Positions 1-5,024 of a stretch of 7,441 nucleotides of DNA are shown here, piece by piece; position 1 is the stretch's first letter, and every line of letters begins with the position of its first letter. The DNA lies in contig JAJYRV010000092.1 of assembly GCA_021793935.1 (NCBI GenBank), positions 1 through 7,441 of the forward strand. Direction: 5' to 3'. This DNA is from Actinomycetes bacterium (GTDB lineage Bacteria; Actinomycetota; Actinomycetes; Actinomycetales; Beutenbergiaceae). Under the pieces are notes generated by a model. The model was given only the letters and a program-made list of their open reading frames with translations, ran no database searches and was not told where the DNA came from. Position numbers and translations under genes: made by a program.

Positions 1-1378
1 TGCTCACATACTTGGGATCGGGGGTCCCTTGGTCGTCGATGTCGCCTTCTCGCCCCTTGACGATGTGGTAGAGGACGATCATGAGGATCGTTCCGAAGGC
101 GATGCCCCCGAGTTCGAAGCTTTCGGTCACTTTGATGGACACGTCGCCGATGCCGGCGATGAGACCGGCGGCGAGGGGAACCATGTTGACCGGGTTGCCG
201 AAGTTGATCCCGTTATCGACCCAGATCTTCGCTCCGATGAGCCCGATCATCCCGTACAGCACGAGGGTCACGCCCCCGAGCACCCCGCCCGGGATCGCGT
301 TGATGATCACGCCGAACTTGGGGCACAGGCCGAGGATGATGGCGAAGATCGCCGCGCAGTAGTAGGCGGCCGTGGAGTAGATCCGGGTCGCGGACATCAC
401 GCCGATGTTCTCGGCGTAGGTGGTCGTGGGCGAACCGCCGAATGCGCTGGCGAGCGCCGTGGCAAGGCCATCGGCGCCGAGGGCCCGGCCCATGTACGGG
501 TCGAGGTCGTCCCCGGTCATCTCCGCGACCGCCCGGACGTGGCCGACGTTCTCGGCGATCAGCGCGATCACCCCGGGGATCACGAGCAGCACGAAGGTGA
601 GCGAGACCGACGGCGCATGTACGGCGCTCACGCCGTCGGCGAGGGTGCCGCTGGGCAGGCCGAACCACGCGGCGTCGCCGATTCCGGTGAAGTCGACGCG
701 GTCGGCGACGACGGTCGAACCGTCGTCCTGGACCTGGGTGACCCCGCCGACGGTCATGTCGAGGATCCAGGACAGGAGGAACCCGAATACCAGGCCGAGG
801 AAGACGGCGATCCGCCCCCAGAACCCCGGGAACAGGACCGCCCCGATGACCATGAACACCGCGACGGCCAACCCGACCCACTGGTCTTGGGGCCAGTACA
901 CCCCGGCGACGACCGGGGCGAGGTTGAACCCGATGAGCATTACCACCCCGCCGGTGACGGCCGGTGGGAGCCAACGTTTGAGCGGCGCAGTGCCGACGAA
1001 GTGCACGAGCACCCCGACGACGAGCAGCACGAGGCCAGCGACCATGATGGCGCCGGTGACTTCGGAGGAGTCTCCGCCTTGGGCCCGGATGGCTCCGACC
1101 CCGGCGACGAACGCGGCGGAGGTGCCCAGATAGCTGGGGACGGCGTTCCTGACGATCAGCAGGAACAGGATCGTACACAGCCCCGAGAACAGGATTGCTA
1201 GGTTGGGATCTAACCCCATCACGACGGGGAAGACGAACGTGGCTCCGAACATCGCCACGACGTGTTGCGCTCCGATCCCGATCGTGCGAGGCCAGCTCAT
1301 TCGTTCGTGGGGGCCCACCGACTCCCCGGGCGGGGGTGTTTTCCCCCCGTGCACTTCTTTCCAAGTGAACAACGACAT
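1..1378 (-). CDS. NCS2-family nucleobase permease, uracil (UraA/RutG) type; C-terminal end off the window
   Basis: This is an integral membrane symporter that imports a nucleobase, most likely uracil, across the cytoplasmic membrane. The frame was read directly on the minus strand. It gives 459 residues with no stop, so the gene continues past the left edge, although family length (about 430-480) suggests little is missing. The protein shows repeated hydrophobic helices, an early QHVVAMFGATFVFP motif (residues 38-51, the NCS2 TM1 region), AENVGH (275-280) and TTTYAENIGV (318-327). Glu276 and Glu323 align with the uracil-binding glutamates of E. coli UraA (Glu241 and Glu290, from memory). Xanthine permeases of the family carry a QNxG-type motif at the second site, so uracil is favoured. 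The ATG start is supported by an AAAGGAG ribosome binding site 8 nt upstream. The PucR-type regulator gene lies directly upstream on the same strand. The family is certain; the substrate is inferred. Confidence 0.95.
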   Translation of the reverse strand, partial: MSLFTWKEVHGGKTPPPGESVGPHERMSWPRTIGIGAQHVVAMFGATFVFPVVMGLDPNLAILFSGLCTILFLLIVRNAVPSYLGTSAAFVAGVGAIRAQGGDSSEVTGAIMVAGLVLLVVGVLVHFVGTAPLKRWLPPAVTGGVVMLIGFNLAPVVAGVYWPQDQWVGLAVAVFMVIGAVLFPGFWGRIAVFLGLVFGFLLSWILDMTVGGVTQVQDDGSTVVADRVDFTGIGDAAWFGLPSGTLADGVSAVHAPSVSLTFVLLVIPGVIALIAENVGHVRAVAEMTGDDLDPYMGRALGADGLATALASAFGGSPTTTYAENIGVMSATRIYSTAAYYCAAIFAIILGLCPKFGVIINAIPGGVLGGVTLVLYGMIGLIGAKIWVDNGINFGNPVNMVPLAAGLIAGIGDVSIKVTESFELGGIAFGTILMIVLYHIVKGREGDIDDQGTPDPKYVS

Positions 1379-1386
1379 GGACGGCG

Positions 1387-1393
1387 CTCCTTT
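1387..1393 (-). promoter_or_regulatory. Ribosome binding site of the permease gene
   Basis: Reading the minus strand, AAAGGAG ends 8 nt before the ATG at 1378-1376. This is close to the ideal Shine-Dalgarno sequence and spacing, and it fixes the start codon of the permease. Confidence 0.8.
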
Positions 1394-1403
1394 GCTCCGT
1401 GGT

Positions 1404-1496
1404 GTGACTCTTATCGGGCAACCTTAGTGGTCCGCATCACAAGTGGCCGTTGGCGATAGTTGCCGAATATTCCGCGCCACCTCTGTAAAGAGTCAC
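1404..1496. repeat. 9-bp inverted repeat upstream of the permease (possible operator pair)
   Basis: GTGACTCTT at 1404-1412 and its exact complement AAGAGTCAC at 1488-1496 are separated by 75 bp, all upstream of the permease. The right arm overlaps a small palindrome, CTCT-GTAA-AGAG, at 1482-1491. Paired arms in a promoter region could bind a regulator at two sites or bring two sites together by looping. A match this long could also arise by chance in a spacer of this size, by my rough estimate about one time in six, so the functional reading is inference. Confidence 0.4.
1421..1426 (-). promoter_or_regulatory. Weak -10 candidate for the permease promoter
   Basis: On the minus strand TAAGGT fits the actinobacterial TANNNT -10 pattern. 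It would place the transcript start near 1414, giving a leader of about 36 nt before the permease ATG. No recognisable -35 hexamer lies 16-19 nt upstream, so the promoter would be weak or activator-dependent. It is the best-placed candidate in the spacer, but the support is thin. Confidence 0.25.
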
Positions 1497-1634
1497 GGTG
1501 ATTTGACGAGCTCAACGGTTCTTCGCTCAATTCCCCACTAACTCACTGCCCCTCAGCTGCGCGTCGAAGGTGATGCTGCTCTCAGTTTCTCCGTTACGGC
1601 AATGGCTTTCCATGGCAGTTACTCACACCCTGGA

Positions 1635-1665
1635 CCCCGGCTCTTCGGCGAAACCTGCCACGGGG
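1635..1665 (-). terminator. Possible terminator hairpin after the regulator gene
   Basis: Beginning 5 nt after the regulator stop codon on the minus strand, CCCC and GGC (1665-1662, 1659-1657) can pair with GCC and GGGG (1641-1639, 1638-1635). This gives a 7-bp stem with a 2-nt bulge and a 15-nt loop. No run of U follows. Terminators without a U-tract are reported in actinobacteria, but a GC-rich hairpin can also be incidental, so the call rests mainly on position. Confidence 0.3.
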
Positions 1666-1670
1666 GCGGA

Positions 1671-3353
1671 TCAGACCTGGATCTGGCGCACCTGTAGGGC
1701 CACCGCGATGTTCAACCGGAGGTTCGGATCGGTTGCGAAGGGGCCGAGGATCTTCTCGAGTTTCGCGATTCGATAGCGCATCGTGTTGTAGTGCATGAAC
1801 AGTTCGCGGGAGGTCTCCGCCACGTTGAGGTTGTTGTCCAGGAGTGCTTGCAACGTGGTTCGCAGTTCCTCCGCCTGCGGGGTGTCCTGCGCAAGTTCGC
1901 CGAGGATGTCCTGGGCGAACGCGGTCATTTCTTGCCGGTCAGGGATCAACCCGATGAGGCGGTGGATCCCGAGGTCGTCGAAATGGGAGGTGCTGCTGCC
2001 CCCGGTGAACCGCCGCCCCACCTCGGTCGCCCGCCGCGCCTGCTGGTAGGCATCGGGCAGTTGCTCGAAGGACGTCACGAGCCGGCTCGTTCCCACCGAG
2101 AAGGGCCGGCGCCCCCCACCCCGGTCGCCGGAGACCCGGTGCACGATGCCCTCCACCATGTCCTGCAGCCGCGCGACCGCGCCCGCGGGATCGGTGAGGT
2201 CATCCTCCGGCAGGGCGAGGATCGCCACCACCTCGTCAGAGAAGTCCGCGACCGGGAAACGTTTCGATTCCCGCGCGGTCACTTGGGTCCAGGCGACGTG
2301 GAACCGGGATTGCCACGCCCGCCGCAGGTGGGTCGGGGCGGGCTGTTCGCGGGGATCCTGGGGGTCGATCTGGGCGGAGACGACGATGCAGGGCATCGCT
2401 AACTCCCAGCCGAGCCCGCTGGCGTACTCCTCGCAATATTCTTGGTTCTTGGACCGGCCGCTGAGCACGTCGCGCAAGAAGTCGCCCCGATACTTGTTCT
2501 CGACGGCGCCCAGCGCGTTCTGTTGGGTGATGAGCAGGGCGACGACGTTTCCCGCGCGCTGCAGCGCGTACCGCACGTCTTCGCTGATGATCTCCCCGGG
2601 CGCGAAGGCCACGAGGCGCGCGAGGTCGCTGCCGGCGGCGAAGATCGGCTGGGCGAGGATGCTCCCCGCCCGGTCTCCGGTCATGTGCAGGAGCCGCACC
2701 TGTTCCACCCGGAACCGGCCGGTGTCGTCGTAGAGCCCCCACCCGTGGAGTTCTTCGCGCATGGCGTCGGTGAACGCATCGGCCATCACCCGGCCGTCGT
2801 TCGAGGTGATGAGCACCCCCACGCCGAGGGTGTGGGCGAGCTGGTCGCCGATCCGCTGCACGTCCGCCCCCTCCAGGAGGAGCCGTTCGAGGCGAAGCAG
2901 GAGTTTCTCGGTGCGGCGCAACCCATCGGCCTGCATCTGCGAGTGCTCGACGATCGCGTGGGCGAAGAGCCGGTCGAGGGGGATTTCTTGCTGCAGCTCG
3001 ACGACGGGGAAATCCAGCTCGTCGGCAACCTCGAGCACCTTCGGGGGAAGCGCCGTGAGGTGGCTGCCGAATTGGATCCCGATCCCCGCGACCTGCAGGT
3101 CGTTGAGTTGGGATATGAACGCCACGAGTCCCTCGGTCGTCACCTCCCCACGTCCGTTGAGGTGTTTCAGCGGGAAGCCGCCCGTCATCACGAAGGTGTG
3201 CGGCTGGAGATTCTCCACCGAATCGGGCGTCTCGATGATGCTGAGGGTCGTGACGCTCCGGTCCTTGCCGCCCTCACCGGCGAGGATGCGCGAGGAGAGG
3301 AGCCCACTTATTCCTAATAGGTCTTTTACTGGGACGCGATACGCATCGGTCAT
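1671..3353 (-). CDS. PucR/CdaR-family transcriptional regulator
   Basis: This is a cytoplasmic DNA-binding regulator of the PucR family, whose members commonly control uptake and breakdown of purines, pyrimidines or related nitrogen compounds. From the ATG at 3353 it is 560 residues, usual for the family. An N-terminal PucR-type domain spans about residues 6-131 (starting near VKDLLGISGLLSSRILAG). A central CdaR GGDEF-like region spans about 290-450. The C-terminal helix-turn-helix lies near 497-556, with its diagnostic core at 507-537 (NLNVAETSRELFMHYNTMRYR). A GTG codon 12 nt upstream (3365) could also start the protein and would add MQKS. I prefer the ATG because family members usually begin shortly before the PucR domain, and neither start has a strong ribosome binding site. 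The permease lies downstream on the same strand and is the likely target. The family is secure; the ligand is unknown. Confidence 0.93.
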   Translation of the reverse strand: MTDAYRVPVKDLLGISGLLSSRILAGEGGKDRSVTTLSIIETPDSVENLQPHTFVMTGGFPLKHLNGRGEVTTEGLVAFISQLNDLQVAGIGIQFGSHLTALPPKVLEVADELDFPVVELQQEIPLDRLFAHAIVEHSQMQADGLRRTEKLLLRLERLLLEGADVQRIGDQLAHTLGVGVLITSNDGRVMADAFTDAMREELHGWGLYDDTGRFRVEQVRLLHMTGDRAGSILAQPIFAAGSDLARLVAFAPGEIISEDVRYALQRAGNVVALLITQQNALGAVENKYRGDFLRDVLSGRSKNQEYCEEYASGLGWELAMPCIVVSAQIDPQDPREQPAPTHLRRAWQSRFHVAWTQVTARESKRFPVADFSDEVVAILALPEDDLTDPAGAVARLQDMVEGIVHRVSGDRGGGRRPFSVGTSRLVTSFEQLPDAYQQARRATEVGRRFTGGSSTSHFDDLGIHRLIGLIPDRQEMTAFAQDILGELAQDTPQAEELRTTLQALLDNNLNVAETSRELFMHYNTMRYRIAKLEKILGPFATDPNLRLNIAVALQVRQIQV

Positions 3354-3382
3354 ACTCTTTTGCACAGTAGCTCTGTCATCTT

Positions 3383-3388
3383 TGTCAA
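3383..3388 (-). promoter_or_regulatory. TTGACA, possible -35 element of the regulator gene
   Basis: A perfect TTGACA lies on the minus strand 30 nt upstream of the preferred regulator ATG. The spacing rule is not satisfied: the only TANNNT-like -10, TACTGT at 3369-3364, is just 13 nt downstream. If TACTGT is the real -10, transcription would start a few bases before the ATG at 3353, giving a nearly leaderless message. That would fit the absence of a good ribosome binding site. Confidence 0.25.
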
Positions 3389-3396
3389 CTTCTGCC

Positions 3397-3426
3397 GTGA
3401 AATCCGCTCGAGAAGACCTCTAGGGT
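3397..3426 (+). promoter_or_regulatory. Candidate promoter of the carboxyltransferase gene
   Basis: GTGAAA at 3397-3402 (four of six matches to TTGACA) is followed after 18 nt by TAGGGT at 3421-3426, which fits TANNNT. Transcription would begin near 3433 and leave a leader of about 105 nt containing three stem-loops. This is the best-spaced plus-strand pair I found between the two divergent genes. It is a pattern match only. Confidence 0.3.
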
Positions 3427-3447
3427 CGTGGTGAGAGCCTACCTCAG

Positions 3448-3476
3448 CGCCGGCCGCCCGTCGCGGCCCACCGGCG
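3448..3476 (+). other. GC-rich stem-loop 1 in the carboxyltransferase leader
   Basis: GGCCGC at 3452-3457 pairs perfectly with GCGGCC at 3463-3468 across a 5-nt loop. An outer CGCC at 3448-3451 pairs with GGCG at 3473-3476 past a 4-nt bulge. It lies downstream of the candidate promoter and 60 nt or more before the start codon. The pairing is directly visible; any role is unproven. Confidence 0.5.
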
Positions 3477-3477
3477 T

Positions 3478-3496
3478 GGGGCGGCGCCGTTGCCCC
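3478..3496 (+). other. GC-rich stem-loop 2 in the carboxyltransferase leader
   Basis: GGGGC at 3478-3482 pairs with GCCCC at 3492-3496 across nine bases, which can be narrowed by two G-T pairs and one C-G pair. It follows the first stem-loop after a single base. It is weaker than its two neighbours. Confidence 0.4.
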
Positions 3497-3497
3497 G

Positions 3498-3519
3498 CTC
3501 GGGGAGGCGCTCGCCCGAG
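3498..3519 (+). other. GC-rich stem-loop 3, just upstream of the ribosome binding site
   Basis: CTCGGG at 3498-3503 continues into GAG at 3504-3506. These pair with CTC at 3510-3512 and CCCGAG at 3514-3519, leaving a 3-nt loop and one bulged G at 3513. The result is a 9-bp stem that ends 7 nt before the AGAAGG ribosome binding site. No U-run follows, so it is not a standard terminator; a translation or mRNA-stability role is possible. Confidence 0.5.
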
Positions 3520-3526
3520 ATTCGAA

Positions 3527-3532
3527 AGAAGG
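3527..3532 (+). promoter_or_regulatory. Ribosome binding site of the carboxyltransferase gene
   Basis: AGAAGG is followed by 5 nt and then ATG at 3538. It supports the ATG over the more upstream in-frame TTG at 3490, whose extra 16 residues would be encoded by the third hairpin region and do not resemble the family N terminus. Confidence 0.6.
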
Positions 3533-3537
3533 TCGTG

Positions 3538-5013
3538 ATGCCGCGGATCACCGCTGGAGAGCTCATCGATGCCGTGCTCGATCCGGGCTCCTTCCGCTCC
3601 TGGGATCGCCCGCCCCCTCCGGTCGCCGAGCCCGGCGAATACGCCGGGCAACTCGATGCCGCCCGCGAACGCAGCGGCGTCGACGAATCCGTCCTCACGG
3701 GCGAGGGGACGCTCGCCGGGCGGCCGATCGCCGTCATCCTCAGCGAGTTCAATTTCCTCGCCGGCACCACCGGTCGGGCGGCGAGCGAGCGGATCGTGTG
3801 CGCGTTGGAGCGGGCAGCCGCGGAGCGCCTGCCGATCTTCGCTTCTCCGACCTCGGGCGGGACCCGGATGCAAGAAGGCACCCACGCGTTCTTGCAGCTG
3901 GTGAAGATCTCGCAGGCGCTCACCGATTTCCGCCGCGCGGGCCTGCCGTACCTCGTCTACATACGAGATCCGATGACGGGCGGACCGGTGATCTCCTGGG
4001 GGGCGCTGGGGCAGGTCACCCTCGCCGAGCCGGAGGCCCTCATCGGCCTGCTCGGTCCGCGCGTCGTCGAGGTACTCACCGGCGAGCGGTTGCCCGAAGG
4101 GGTGCAGACGGCGGAGAACCTCGCGAAGCGGGGGATCGTCGATCGCCTCGTGCCGCGCTCGGAGCTGCGAGCCGAGGTGGAGGCCATCTTGCAGATCGTC
4201 AGCCCCCCGCACGTGCGGGGCCTTTCGGCGCCGACCGGGGCCGAACCCCGCGTGCGCCCCGCGTGGGACTCGGTCGAAGCGAGCGCGCGCCCCAATCGGC
4301 CCCGGCTCCGCGACCTCATCGGCTTCGAGGCGGAAACCTATGTGCCGCTGCTCGGCACGCACGCACCCGAATATCGGGGCGGGATCGTGGTCGGGCTGGC
4401 GCAGTTCCGGGACTTTTCCTGCATGCTCATCGGGCACAGCCGCGACTCCGGGACCGATGGCGTCCTCACGCTCTCCGGTTTAGCTGCGGCGCGGCGCGGG
4501 TTCGAGATCGCCGATGAGATGCGCCTTCCGATCCTCACGATCATCGACACCCCCGGCGTGGAGGTCACGGCGGTCTCCGAGGAGGGCGGGATGGCCCGAG
4601 AGATCGCGCGGACGGTGGAGGCGCTCACCCAGGTGAGATCGCCCGTCGTCTCAGCGGTGTGCGGGGCCGGGACCGGGGTCTCCGCCCTCACGCTACTGCC
4701 CGCCGACCGCACGATCTGCGCAGAAAACGCGTTCATCGTGCCGCTGCCACTCGAGGCGGCGAGCGAGATCCTGCACCGCTCGACCGCTCACGCCCCCCGG
4801 CTCGCGGCCCGCCAGGGGATCCGGGCGAGCGATCTCGTTGCCACCGGTCTCGTGGATGAGATCGTGCCCGAGGCCCCGGATGCGAGCGCGTACCCGGCCG
4901 AGTTCAGCCGGCGGCTCATCGATTCTGTTGCCACGCACCTGTACCGGCTCGTGGATCAGTCGGAGGCGGATCGCCTGGCGGCGCGGCGGCGCCGCTACCG
5001 CGAGGTGTACTAG
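3538..5013 (+). CDS. Fused beta/alpha (AccD-AccA type) acetyl-CoA carboxylase carboxyltransferase
   Basis: This is a biotin-dependent carboxyltransferase that moves the carboxyl group from carboxybiotin to an acyl-CoA, probably acetyl-CoA to give malonyl-CoA for fatty acid synthesis. From the ATG the protein has 491 residues. The AccD-like half spans about 1-225, with TAGELIDAVLDPGSF (5-19), SGGTRMQEG (106-114), DPMTGGP (144-150) and AEPEALIGLLGPRVVE (163-178), each close to the E. coli beta-subunit motifs. A linker near 225-255 leads to the AccA-like half, with LTIIDTPG (333-340), EEGGMAREIA (348-357) and HAPRLAARQGI (418-428). It has no N-terminal four-cysteine zinc ribbon, unlike classical AccD. 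In a gap-free 37-residue match to E. coli AccA (recalled), the SGGAL glycine pair becomes Val381-Ser382 and SPEG becomes PLEA. No biotin carboxylase or biotin carrier gene is in the window. The family is secure; the acyl-CoA substrate is inferred. Confidence 0.92.
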   Translation: MPRITAGELIDAVLDPGSFRSWDRPPPPVAEPGEYAGQLDAARERSGVDESVLTGEGTLAGRPIAVILSEFNFLAGTTGRAASERIVCALERAAAERLPIFASPTSGGTRMQEGTHAFLQLVKISQALTDFRRAGLPYLVYIRDPMTGGPVISWGALGQVTLAEPEALIGLLGPRVVEVLTGERLPEGVQTAENLAKRGIVDRLVPRSELRAEVEAILQIVSPPHVRGLSAPTGAEPRVRPAWDSVEASARPNRPRLRDLIGFEAETYVPLLGTHAPEYRGGIVVGLAQFRDFSCMLIGHSRDSGTDGVLTLSGLAAARRGFEIADEMRLPILTIIDTPGVEVTAVSEEGGMAREIARTVEALTQVRSPVVSAVCGAGTGVSALTLLPADRTICAENAFIVPLPLEAASEILHRSTAHAPRLAARQGIRASDLVATGLVDEIVPEAPDASAYPAEFSRRLIDSVATHLYRLVDQSEADRLAARRRRYREVY

Positions 5014-5024
5014 CGCCCGGGTCC

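Larger units (their letters stand above)
1379..1670. other. 292-bp intergenic spacer between regulator stop and permease start
   Basis: No convincing open frame lies in this spacer on either strand; the short plus-strand frames crossing it have no family resemblance or ribosome binding site. It is visibly less GC-rich than the flanking genes, which fits a regulatory region. Within it I see the permease ribosome binding site, a weak -10 candidate, a 9-bp inverted repeat with arms at 1404-1412 and 1488-1496, a CRP-like sequence at 1426-1441, and a GC-rich hairpin just after the regulator stop. Its length suggests that the permease has its own promoter rather than depending only on read-through from the regulator gene. 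Confidence 0.7.

Noticed and set aside
29..1421. Long open frames across the permease: 390 codons (29-1201, plus), 237 codons (420-1133, plus) and 402 codons (213-1421, minus).
   Set aside because: They are out-of-frame shadows of the NCS2 permease. Their translations are rich in Arg/Asp/Gly/Pro without family motifs, as expected from GC-rich third-position bias, while the true minus frame reads as a clear membrane transporter.
1580..1585. CTGAGA on the minus strand in the spacer, reminiscent of the TPP riboswitch core.
   Set aside because: The other conserved TPP elements (the CUGAUC/GAUAAUGCCAGCG-like portion) are absent at the expected distance, and the downstream gene is not thiamine-related.
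1604..1621. Small hairpin around ATGG-AAAG-CCAT in the spacer, considered as a terminator.
   Set aside because: It has only a 4-bp core stem with a mismatch and no U-run; the hairpin at 1635-1665 is better placed.
2442..3317. 291-codon plus-strand open frame antisense to the regulator.
   Set aside because: It has low-complexity composition, no recognisable domain and no ribosome binding site. The opposing minus frame is an unmistakable PucR-family protein.
3490..3537. In-frame TTG at 3490 as the carboxyltransferase start.
   Set aside because: It would add 16 residues unlike the family and translate through stem-loop 3. The ATG at 3538 has an AGAAGG ribosome binding site at proper spacing.
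3439..4437. 332-codon minus-strand open frame antisense to the carboxyltransferase.
   Set aside because: It is a shadow of the AccD-AccA-type gene, with Arg/Gly/Asp-rich composition and no motifs.
4986..4995. 10-bp palindrome GCGGCGCCGC near the end of the carboxyltransferase gene.
   Set aside because: It lies in codons for an arginine-rich C terminus and is a natural by-product of GC-rich Arg codons; no U-run follows.
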